Below are positions 34,905-45,981 of a stretch of 64,000 nucleotides of DNA, in pieces (position 1 is the stretch's first letter; the number at the start of each line of letters is the position of its first letter). The notes beneath the pieces were generated by a model. The model saw nothing but the letters and a program-made list of their open reading frames with translations. It did no database searches and was not told where the DNA came from. The position numbers and the translations under genes were made by a program. Source of the stretch: Polytrichum commune (Eukaryota > Streptophyta > Polytrichopsida > Polytrichales > Polytrichaceae); the NCBI GenBank assembly GCA_950295325.1, contig OX485805.1, forward strand, positions 23,051,501 to 23,115,500. The letters are read 5' to 3'.

Positions 34905-36740
34905 CACACCTCCCTTACTCTTTGGGCAATTATGTTCATTTACTCTGCAACATAGAACCAAATCTTCGTACATTACTTCTCATGCAACACAACTCCCATC
35001 CACAAACACTCACTCACCTTCTCGATTTTCTTCCACCCTCATTATTATCACTCTACCAGACATCTTCACCCAAAGCAATACCTTCCAGCTCACCCTTATC
35101 CCCCTCACAAAACCACTTATGGACAACGGAACCCATTGCATTGCCCCACTCTCTAAACCCCCACTTCCTCTTCCTCCTCCATGACTAATTTGCAACCTCT
35201 GAAATTCCTACCTCAAGAATCAATATTCCACCAATGGCTCTTTCACATCCCTTGATGGTTATGGCAATGGCAATATAGCAAGCTCTAGTGACTACAATGA
35301 ACAAATCAACATTAACATTGTTGCCAAACTCCCAAACATCCTCAGTGTTGAACTATATGCCCTCCTGCTTGCCATCCAACACACCCAAAACGTCAACACT
35401 AATGTTCATATTGTTACCAATACTCTCACTAGTATTTACCTCCTCAATTATCACCTCCGGCAACCATCCTCTCAACACAATCATCATGATAAGCTTCTTA
35501 TTGTGACAATTCTCTTTCATTAACAACAAAGGCCACACCATATTACGATCCAAAACTATGCTCACATATTGACATCACCATATATGACATGGCATACACC
35601 CTCTCCATATAGGTTCCACAAAAGACCATGTCCCACTAACAAATACCCCTTTCCACCTCATTGGCCACCGTTCCCCCTATTAGCAAACCAACATTCCTAC
35701 CTCCTCACAACACGATGGCTCTATTCACAACCTCAAATAATATATCAAAAAAGAATACATCATTTTCTTCCCAATGCATCCAATTCAATCCCACATGTTA
35801 ACAAATGGTTACAATACAAACCTCCATCATGCTTGGTCCAATCTCTTCTAGACCTCCCCCATTGTATCATATTTCCAAACCACACAAACACTCAAACTTA
35901 GATATGGGCGCTACATGGGCAACAATCACAAACACAAAACCCTAAACAATTACACCTCTCTTCTTGGTAGTCTTTGCTGCCTTCACCAATATGACACTTG
36001 TCTCCACCTCCTTTCTTGTTGCACCAACAAACGCATTAACAACCTTCGCAACAATCGTCGGAACATAGCATTCCATGCCATTGTTGACACACTCCTCATC
36101 TATCCTACCATCAAACAATTTACCCTCATAAACATGGGCACCCAATCTAACCGACAATCTCAAAATACCCTTTCATCATGGTTGTTACCATGTTTTTGCT
36201 TCTAGAACAAATGCACATGTTGAGCCAAATTGAAACTCGATATCATGTGTGTTAAAGGTAAATCTCCTAATGACTCCCTCCCATTCACTCCCACAATTCC
36301 CTCACAATACAATGTATTGAATTTACATACTATAACGATTGATTCTCACATGACGCCTCGGCAAAGAAAACATGTGAAATATGATTCTATCATCCCCCAC
36401 CTACAAGGGCTAGGTTGAAATGCCCTACCTCTAATTCTTATTACTGCCGGCATTAGAGGTACCATCCACCAATCCTTCATTGATCTTCTTAAAGACATGG
36501 AACTACCCCAACACAAATTCAAAAACCTCATGGAAACAATTTCACTCAACACACTCAAATACTTAACTTATATTGTCCTAAACAAAAGAAAACTAGAAAG
36601 AACATCATGTGCCAGTTGACATGCCATAGGGGGGAACCCCCTAAATTGTCCTCCTTCCACAAAACATTCACAACATGGGTCCACCTATTGAAAATTAGGC
36701 ACTAAACCATCGTCCTCTTACAGTTCCCTACGACCATGAA
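34905..36740 (+). pseudogene. Decayed LINE: RNase H domain and C-terminal cysteine/histidine region
   Basis: The plus strand is poor in G and reads in drifting frames. An RNase H domain can be followed from STNGSFTSLDGYGNGNI (near 35232) through VELYALLLAIQ (35345) and NTLTSIYLLN to about 35590. A cysteine/histidine segment, CCLHQYDTCLHLLSCCTN, follows near 35965. The end then parallels the 30322 copy (SSWLLPCFCF, LKLDIMCV). Two positions expected to be catalytic Asp are Asn here (STNGS, TNTLT), and several stops interrupt the frame. No reverse transcriptase domain precedes it in the window. The element is dead; both boundaries are approximate. Confidence 0.68.
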
Positions 36741-38151
36741 TGAGATGGTCAACATGCTAGCCTCATGTCAACACAAAGCCGATGTTTTCTTGATTTTTTT
36801 CATTATAATCTTTTGGATTTGGACATATGAATAATTAAGAATTTGTGTGAATGGTCCTACCTGTATAAAGCTTCTATATGTATAGTCATATCTATCATAA
36901 GAGGCGTTGATTGTCTTTAGTGAGTTATGAATAGGAATAGATTGCTCTAAATGGTTTTAGGGTGATTTTGCTTCAACTTTTAGGGGTGAAATTCCCAACT
37001 TGACCCTCTAGTAGAATTGTTGCAACATGCTACATAGCACTCTTTAGCCTCGCTCATGTGTTCACTTTTTGTTTTCAATTAAACATAGTTTCTCCCTCAT
37101 TGCAATTGAAGATTTTTAGATTTGAAGCACTTTCAAATTTCAAATAAATTTTATTGTTGAGGTTCAATCATGCCTAAAATAGCATTTATACGTGCCTACT
37201 TGGGCGTTCTACCATTTGTAAAAAGGTTTAAGGTTCTACTTGATTCAAACAAACATGTCCTCAGAGAGACCAAGAATGTTGTCCTTATCCCAACCTAGGG
37301 ATTACAACTATGCCTTGTATGTCAACTCCAAATACAGTTCTCAAAGCCTACTTTAGAGTACATCTTTGATTCGAGTTGGAACCTCTAGACTAGCTAGCCA
37401 CATAAGACAAGTGACAACATAAGGCACACATCCATGAAGATAGATGATACTATTAAAACCAACATCCTAAAATCTCGGGCAATAAGTAGACATTGGCAAT
37501 GATTATGAGAACGTCCAACACCTTAATTGACATCAAGCTCCCAATGTTGGTTTTGGATCATCTACCAATCAAATTTTGAACTCTTATAAGTTTAAAACAT
37601 GAATTCAAATAAAAACATACAATGGTTATTTGAAATCCCTTGCCAATCGCTAACTATAGTCATTTAAAACTTCTTAACCCAATAATGACATCTATGTTCA
37701 GTGTTGAAAGTGACGGTTTTAGCATCATCTAGTTTCCATGGTTGCCACGAATATCTATTTCGTTGTCGTCGCAAGAGGACGAGTACGTTACACATGTATT
37801 ATGAACCTTTGAAGGTCGAGGCAGTTGATTTTGACTAGGCAATCATCACAACCCGACAACTAGTGTACATGTTTACATTATAATCTTTTAATTTTGGACA
37901 CATGGACGACATGAATTGCGTATGAACGATTTCAACTACAAAATGATGCTATCAGTATGGTTAGATTTACCATAAGAGGTCCTAATTCTCTTCATTAAGT
38001 TGCTAAATTAGTTTGAATTGTTTTGGAAATTTTGGGAAGATTTTTCTTTGGCCTTTAGGGGTTAACATGATGAACATTCTTATACTTATGCAATCACTGA
38101 TAATATGTTTATATACAAGCTTTAGCCTCCCACTTGATGTGGAATGTACAA
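36741..38151. other. Intergenic, no gene seen
   Basis: AT-rich DNA with no recognised content between the decayed LINE and a MITE. Confidence 0.4.
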
Positions 38152-38654
38152 GGGTCACTTCACACACGAGACTGAGAGCCCGCGACCATTACACTTCAAG
38201 CACTCTCATTGGTGAAAAAGACGGACCCGGTCTAAGTTCGCTTCACACTACGCTTGAGGGACCAACGGAGTATGTGAATGCAAGATGGATGTGAAGTCTA
38301 CATGGATTCCTACATGGCATCGAATGGATCATGTTTCATGATCACTTGGATTATTTTCAAAAACCACCTCTTGGAGGTAGGTCTAACACAAAACCATTGG
38401 GAGACCATGGCACTCTGAACACTCACAACTATTGATTTATTCCTATTTTATCATGTGTGAGGGCCTGCATGAATAGAAATTCATTGAAATAGCATTTGGT
38501 TGAGGGCCCGGTCGCATATGACTTCACATTACACTTGAGGATCCATGACTACACTACATGATTGTGGAGGTGTGTTGGGACGGCCTTTGGACACTTTCAT
38601 TTGGGCTGTCACAATTTCATGGTCACGGCTCTTGGCTCGTGTGTGAAGTGGCCC
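38152..38654 (+). mobile_element. PIF/Harbinger-type MITE, family B copy 1
   Basis: A 503-bp element beginning GGGTCACTTCACACACGAG; read inward from the right it begins GGGCCACTTCACACACGAG. It is followed by TAA; the left flank is CAA, one change from TAA. It is the same length as, and inverted relative to, the copy at 51482-51984, with high similarity throughout. Confidence 0.85.
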
Positions 38655-38937
38655 TAAGTAATTGCTGTGGATAAATGACTGACTAGGAATGCTTTTGGTG
38701 ATAGAAAGGCAAAATTTTTGAAGTAGTGATTTGTCCTCAAAACCTAATTTCCTGACAACTTTCGGAGATGACAGAGTTAAGACATCATCAAGTAGTTACC
38801 AATTTGTGGTGCTCATTAATTAACACTGATAAGTTAATGCTAATTAGATTCAAAATTGAATTAATTGATGATAGGGGGTGCTCATCACCTGAGAGCCATT
38901 TAAGTTTTGTGTCAGTAAGTACATGCTGTACTTTACA

Positions 38938-39269
38938 ACACTTATTATTGTATTTGGTGTCACCATAATATGTTTTCTAATGACACTATTTATGAATAAG
39001 TGACAAGTACTATCATCCCCACTTAGTTTAGTTCATCTACTTTTGGTATATTCTGTATCCTAACATTTATGTTATGAACCATTGTTGTGGATGACTGAAA
39101 TTCGGATGAAAAACCACTTAGTAAGTGACAGTAATCGCAACATTGTGAATCTACAATTCCCAAAAACATTTGACAAGGAAGTACAAATAAGGTCAGGGTT
39201 TAATTTAGTGTCGGTGACACTACACGGGCAGTTTTCAATCAATATTGAGCAAGTCAAACAGACATAACA
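38938..39269. mobile_element. CACTA-ended small element, decayed copy 3
   Basis: It starts ACACTTATTATTGTATTTGGTGTCAC and shares ordered interior phrases with the copies at 20995 and 62854. The right terminal CACTAAATA block is missing. Confidence 0.6.
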
Positions 39270-39477
39270 CTCCTCAGCTCCTTGGCTGCATTCCGTGGGA
39301 CCATGTATCAGGCGAGCATAATTCTCCTTGAAGATTTGAATTCCTTGTTTTGGGAGAACACTCATGTTGTGTATTAATTGCAGGTTTTTTTGGACAAGAA
39401 ACTACAATTTATCAAAGTTGTTTTTAATCACACCCTCTTTCTTTGAAAAGAAGAAGGCATCATCCATCTGCTTATTA

Positions 39478-40642
39478 CTGTTCTCCCTCTTTAGTATGAC
39501 ACCTTTGGGAAACACAAAAAATGTCGTATTATCGAGGTGTTGTCTTCTCGTTAATATGATAAATGGCCTAAAATTGTCGTACTATCGAGGGAATACAAAA
39601 ACATAAGAAATATGAGTTTCAAACCATATACATTGAGTTTAGGGTTTAGGAAGTGTATGAAATAATAACTTATAACTCCAAACAAATACAAAAATTCTCA
39701 AGAACTCTTGAAATAAGAGTTCAAAGATCTCTGGTGTTGCCTACCTAAGTTAGCAACTATCATCTTCTCTAAATTCCCTACTAGCTTTTGAAAACTAATA
39801 ATTTCATTAACACCAAAATGTAAAGAGTTGTCTAATAAGAAATTAGACAACAATGATGCATGATGTTTAGCATCACTAAGCTTTACTGTAGGTGGAGCAA
39901 CATCATCCACATCTACTGTATGCAAATCAACATTAAGATCAAAGCCTTGTGCATGATTGACTCCCAAAGCGGCATCCACCAACTCATCAGTTGTCAATTC
40001 TAGCTCAGTAATCTCTTCCCCTTCCATCTGAATATAAGTCTCGATAGACATCTCATCATCACCCAATCGCAATTTTGAAATCAGAGCACCAAGTTCATCT
40101 GATTCTTCTCGCATTCTATTCTTCTCCCTTTCATCAACTAAGGCAAAATCGGCATTCCATGTTGCAAGTAATATACGCGCCATCCTCCAACAATTCCTGA
40201 TTATTTGTGCATCCAACTCACTCCATACTTCATAACTCCACATGATAGTTTGTCTGATATTGGGCACCACCTTCCTTAAGTCCTTCAATGTAGCATCATC
40301 ATATTGTGACAAAACCCACTGCAAAAGTTTCTTCTTGTATTGAATTTTGAAAGATGCTATTATAAACCCTAATTATCATTAAGTTCCCAATGATAAGTGA
40401 AGTTCTCAAGTAGTTCCCAAGTGAAAATGGATGTATTCTAGATGTACATATCATGGATGAAAGGAATTTTAGCATTTATTCCCTCTTTAATATGACAAAA
40501 TACACGCTCTAAGTGTCGTATTATCGAGTGTCATAGTCGTCTAAAAGAGGGAGTTTTGAACTAAGAAGTTTGGTCGCGCAAAAATGTGTCGTAATATCGA
40601 GGGTGTCGTCTTAACGAGTGTCGTACTAACGAGGTTAGACTG
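39478..40642 (-). mobile_element. Tigger/pogo-like (Tc1/mariner) element, copy 2
   Basis: A 1165-bp element flanked by TA on both sides (39476-39477, 40643-40644). Read on the minus strand it begins CAGTCTAACCTCGTTAGTAC and ends AAGAGGGAGAACAG. It matches copy 1 at both ends. It keeps the C-terminal part of a transposase (39698-40324); the N-terminal part, including the DNA-binding region, is deleted. Confidence 0.88.
39698..40324 (-). pseudogene. Transposase C-terminal remnant, Tigger/pogo DDE type
   Basis: The 208-residue open frame starts within the protein: QWVLSQYDDATLKDLRKVVPN and SELDAQIIRNCWRMARIL correspond to the region after the catalytic core in plant Tigger-like transposases (compare their IxNCWRKA motif). 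The acidic C-terminal half is typical. The helix-turn-helix and CENP-B-like domains and most of the DDE fold are absent, so the product cannot be an active transposase. The start used is simply the first in-frame ATG after the deletion. Confidence 0.78.
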
Positions 40643-40644
40643 TA

Positions 40645-41148
40645 ATGTTACGGAATTAGTTGTAACCCTAAACACGATAGTTAGTGCAGCGCTGGTCCAT
40701 TGGACCAACGCATGTGAAAATATGATTAAAATAAGCACATTGAGACAACAGCCACTGCAATTAACATGCCGCCATCAGCGGGGGAGCCTCTCTTTTTGTG
40801 TTGTTTTTTTTTCCTTCTCTCTATCTATCTCTAAAGCGGTCATATAGGAAAGGTAAACAAAGTTGCAAAAATGGTCAAAAAGGTATTGGTACCTAACACG
40901 CAATGTGTCCCTTAGCGGTGAGACACTTTGGTATAAATCTATGTGTTTTTTAGGACAAGTCACAACAACCACCAAAGCTGTCGAAAAGCACTGCATCGGT
41001 GGTCATGGGCCCTCTTAGATAAGATCATGAAAAAATAAATGTATAGAATACTTAGATAAACCCTAACCAGATGAGGTAAAGGAGGAGCAAGAACCATCAC
41101 TTTAAGCGTTGAGGATTGTTATTAGCAATTGAAGGGGGATTTGAATGC
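40645..41148. other. Intergenic, no gene seen
   Basis: Short spacer after the Tigger-like element, with no recognised content. Confidence 0.4.
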
Positions 41149-41651
41149 ATCAAGGTGTGCAGTTTTTTGATTTCGTATGCAAAAGTTATAAGGGTTCAAA
41201 GTTCCACTAGTAGATTGTCTAGAACAGTTAGAAAAACTTAACGTTAAGGTGCCAAACACTCTCAAAACCAGTATGTATTTCTTGTGCAATATGTTAGGAT
41301 GTTGGTTTTACCACCTTTTTTTCCCCCTTCTCGTCAACATCCTACAAATCTTCGAATTGAATTTGTTTACTCAAATACAACCACCATCAGTGATGGGATT
41401 TCAGCGTGTGAACGCATGAAGATTGGGGATTTTCACATGCAGAATCTATAAGGGTTCAAAATTTCACCGGTAGATTTTCTAGAATGGTTAAGGGGGACCT
41501 GATGTTAGGGTGTTGATAACTCTCGAAATCAATGTGTACTTCTTGTGCAAGATATCGGGATGTTGATTTTTAGCACCTTCTTTTTCCTTACCATCGACAC
41601 GTCACAAGTCTTCTTATTGAATGTGTTTACTCAAATACAACCACCACCGGG
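41149..41651. repeat. Tandem duplication, two units of about 250 bp
   Basis: Units at about 41149-41398 and 41413-41651 share ATAAGGGTTCAAA, TAGATT-TCTAGAA, TACTTCTTGTGCAA and GTTTACTCAAATACAACCACCA in the same order. Divergence is moderate, so the duplication is not recent. No gene is involved. Confidence 0.8.
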
Positions 41652-44436
41652 TATGAACTCGACATGATTGCCTCGAGTTGTCAAATGAGCTTTGAGGAAG
41701 ATGTTGTGATCGGGAGAAAAATTGTAGCTTAAAAGGTACTACCCATGGACTCCAAATGGATCAAGGGGGTATGCTATCCTCTCCATGCCCCGAGAGTCAC
41801 TTTGCTTGGCCACACAATTAACTTGTCCAATAGGGAGGAGATGTGAACCGGATGGTAAAGGGAGGAGAAAAGCAACAAGGGGGAAGAGGAAAGGTGCTTT
41901 AAAGGGGGAGATAAGGAGAATGGTACAAAATTGCATCACCACCTTGAGATAGGGTTAAATCTCAATGGGGTGGAGGGGGGATTCATAACATTACTTAGCT
42001 TCTTGGCTGCAATTTTTGGGACTAAGTATTAGATAAGCTTAATTCTCTTTTGATTCCGGGATTTCCCGTTAATGAGGAGCACTTAGGTTGTAAATTATAG
42101 AGATTTTGACAATCGACTATAATTCATCATAATCTTTCTTAATTGTAACCTCCTCCTTTAGAAAGTGACTAGTGTCTAGTTGCTTAGTAATTTTATGTTG
42201 TGTATCTATTGTTCACATAACATTATTCAACTACATGGTTGTGTTTCAATCTATATTTAGCAATTGGCATGGGCCTCCACTATCTTAGAAACCCTATTTC
42301 AAGGTACATGACGCCATGTACGATTAATGAACAATGCCAGTATGAATAGTAAAACTATTATGAATAAATTGTAATGTTGATATTTTCATTTGATAATGCT
42401 AGTATGATTAGTATTTCAGTGAATAATACATGGATGAACAATGTTTTGTGTGAATAGTGCCAGGACGAACAATGTTTCTTGTGAATAGTGCTTGGAGTAT
42501 AAATCCACTCAAATTTTCAAGTGTGGACTTGAATGTATGAATAATAAACAAATATTCTTACTTTGTTGAAGGACCCTATATAATAAATTTGACATATTCT
42601 CGGGTCACGAAACTGACCCGCATGAGTAAATAATTCAATGGCATCGAGGTTTATTTATGGGAGTACTTGATTATCGAGTGTTCGGCGATTGCCGTTCTCT
42701 ACATGGAGGAATATGCCTAGTAAAGATGGTGGTCAAGACCAAAACCATACATTCAAGAATTGCATCCGTATCCATTAAATGAAACTTTTTTCAAATCTTG
42801 TTCATTAAAAAAAAACAAACACTTTGTTTGTAGACACCATAATTGCCTCCCAGATTTTCAATATTTTGAGATGCAAATGCCCATTCTAAGTTCAAGGTTA
42901 TTTCCACCTACATTCTTGGAGTGAGGGCTCAAGATTAAGAAAATCTAAAAAGAAAGAAAGAAGGCGGCCCTTTTCTTTGAGAGTCAAAGTTAGAACCCCC
43001 CATAGACAAAATTCTCATAATAGAAAGTGGACTATACAAACAAATCATAGACTCCATAATAGTCACATGCATGTTTATTAAAAATGGGTGTGTGCTATCC
43101 CAACCCATTGCACTCATGCATAACAACAAATTGTTTCCCATTGTCCCCGACCTTTTCAGAACTGTGGGACACAACAAGGCAACAACCTCAGCATCACCGC
43201 CACCATCACGGTGTTCATTGTATATAGATGACAATTATATTGAAATCCTAGAGTGAATTGTTTTGATTGTATATACAAAATATAATTCTCTAGATGTACA
43301 TTCATGAATCACTTTGTATTGATAAAGTCATTGATGTATGGTGAGGGGGTTGACAATGATTGCTTCGTGCATTAACTATATGGTGTATTTGGAAGAAATA
43401 AAATTTTCTTGTAAAATGAAAGCACTACATAACTCCAATGGGTGAATGACTAAATTGAAATAACAAGTATAGATCTAGCTTCCACTACGGCTTGTTGTCC
43501 ATGATGTCAAATGACCTTGTCCACATCATCATGTATCTCGAAAAGAAATTATGGCATTTGAGACCCTGATCACACCAAACTTTTCATCTGGTTCTAGCCG
43601 TGAAAATCTTGGAGATTATGTTGAGAAATAGATGTTGGCCCACCACTTTTCACACTACTATAGCCAAAGATGCTCACAGATGGTGGCAGAGATGGCCATT
43701 GTGATCAGCCCCTACCTCTCTCATCCATCTAAAAATGAAAACTTGACCCCTATAGGTTCAATTAGATTAAATTTGGGACCTCTGAACTAATTTTGGTGTC
43801 ATATCAACTTTAAAAAAGCAATCTCCAAATTGAATTTTTCTTTTTAAGGACTTACATGTTGGACAAATGAGAGGTACGCTTGTATGCAATAGTTCTCTCT
43901 CGCCCCATCATCACGGGCAATGATTTTTAATCTCGTCCATAAATCGCCATCAATGAGATTGGTTGAATGTGAATGGCCACATACTTTTTCACCATGTGTG
44001 AAAATTTATATGGTTTAATGAAAAAGGGTTTTTTTCTCTTTTTTAAAGTTTTTGAACGTTAATACTTTCTTCTTGAAAGGGGGAAAAAGCAATGTGTGTA
44101 CAGCCTTTGCATGAGGCCATACCTTTTTGAAAGCTCTCCATATCCAGACCAATTATGCCACTCAAAATGGCTTCGGCAACAATGGAGAGAAAGAAGGATT
44201 TTATCACATGCATGCATACAGTACCTCTCATTCATTCAACATAAAACTCCTCGATATAGTATGCATACCTGAGGTTATTATTTTTAGTTGATTTGACACC
44301 AAAATCGATTTCAAAGACCCCGAATTAGTCTACTCTAAGTCATTTGAGATGAATCAACCACAAATTTGAAGGGGTGTAAAGATTTTATGTTGGGTCACAA
44401 ATAAAAAATACACTTGCATGCAGTAGTTACCTCTTT
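41652..44436. other. Intergenic, no gene seen
   Basis: No element ends, RNA genes or recognisable coding sequence were found. Near 42300-42490 a short phrase built on GAATAGT and GAACAATG recurs several times, a degenerate local repeat. Confidence 0.4.
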
Positions 44437-44438
44437 GC

Positions 44439-44470
<32 letters not shown>
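44437..44470. repeat. (CAA)n microsatellite
   Basis: About eleven uninterrupted CAA units. Confidence 0.95.
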
Positions 44471-44471
<1 letters not shown>

Positions 44472-45884
44472 ATGGGAGCCTAGGTTAGTGAGCTAATGAT
44501 GTGTGTCTTATGGCGTCAATTGTCCCATGCCCATTTAAAACCCCTATACAACATGGGGGGTTGACCTCACATCAAAGATGTTTTATAATGTGTGGCTTGG
44601 AGACCTAGTTTAGGGTTTGCATTCCAATTTTTTTTATGAAGGGTGATTTTTAGACAACGTCTATACAGTTGGAATCAAGAATATATATAGGTCATATTCT
44701 TTTATTTTTATTTTTATTCATTTTCCTTTTTAAAATAATAATATAACATATTTCAATATGTTGAATCGAGATATGAGTCGATTTGTTAGAACTGTGAATT
44801 CTACAACATAGTGGAGAATTGGGAAAAAAAAAATTAAAATCAAGTCAATAACCATGCTACTTTCTAAAGAATAGATTTGTATCTGAATATGTAATGTTGG
44901 AGCAATTCAAAGTCCGCATCAAAACTGTTGATAGTGGATTCTTACAAACCATTTGATACAGGTGGAGTGGAATTTCAAGAGCTAGACACGGCAAGAAACT
45001 CAACTCCAATTTTTAAAATATATAAAATCAATACCTTTGAAATGACTTCAAAAAACACATTTATCAAACATTGGGTTGATTAGTCCTTTAACACCTACAT
45101 GATGGGAAAGAGTTGTTTGTTTGGCAACCACCTAATCTACCTCTCCATACTAATGTGCATGTTTATGTTATAATCGTTTGAATTGGGCCCAATTATGATG
45201 TGGTGAAGCAAGAATCTGTATAAATTGGCCAAGTTGCATAGACGTAGACATGATAACGAGGGAATAAATACCTGACAAGAAACAAGTGGGTTTGGCAATC
45301 CAAGAACCAATTGCAGGGGAGGATGCCATAGTTTTGAACCTTTGAATTGTGCAGCCAGAAATATCAACACCAAGCATTGATATAACACTTGATAATGGAA
45401 GAGTGTGTTGATAGCACATCCCTCCCCCTCCCCACCCCCCTCTCCCACTCTACTAGTGGGGGGACGTGGATGGTTGAACTTTTGTATGAGCAATCCTAAT
45501 TTCACTAACATGTCATTCATATAGTCATATCCACCAATTGAGGTACACAACTTTTTTTTTAATGTCACATGTGTTGAATTATAGGCGACTCTAGACATAT
45601 TTGGATTGGGTCTTTAGGGGTTAAAATAATAAATCGGTGACTTGGTCACAATATAATTGTAGCATATCATTGTGAACATGTCATATTAGACCTACAAATA
45701 AAACCTCTACACACACACAATAACTTCGTTTTGAGATGCATACTCAAGGAGCAAGTTGGGGGTTGATTGTGTCAGTTAACCCCAAATAAAATGTCGGATT
45801 TACCCCCTATTGACGTAATGTTTTTGGGTCCAGGGTCACATCATCATTACAAAATGTGACATATGTGAACGTGAATTCCATGGC
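44471..45884. other. Intergenic, no gene seen
   Basis: The minus-strand open frames between 45137 and 45598 have no recognised motif. A C-rich tract lies near 45421-45445. Confidence 0.4.
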
Positions 45885-45981
45885 AGTGCACTTGGGTTTC
45901 TTTTTTCTTTTTCTTTTTTTCTTTTTTTTTTGAGACAGAAGGCCAACCGGGCCAACGCCAAAATGAGTGCACTTGGGTTTC
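45885..45981 (-). mobile_element. Very short retroposon with 16-bp target duplication
   Basis: The 16-bp sequence AGTGCACTTGGGTTTC occurs at 45885-45900 and 45966-45981. Between them is a 65-bp insert which, on the minus strand, ends GGCCTTCTGTCTC followed by an A-rich tail of about 30 bases. Perfect long target duplications plus a 3' A-tail indicate target-primed reverse transcription. Only about 34 bp of the source RNA 3' end remain. Confidence 0.82.
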
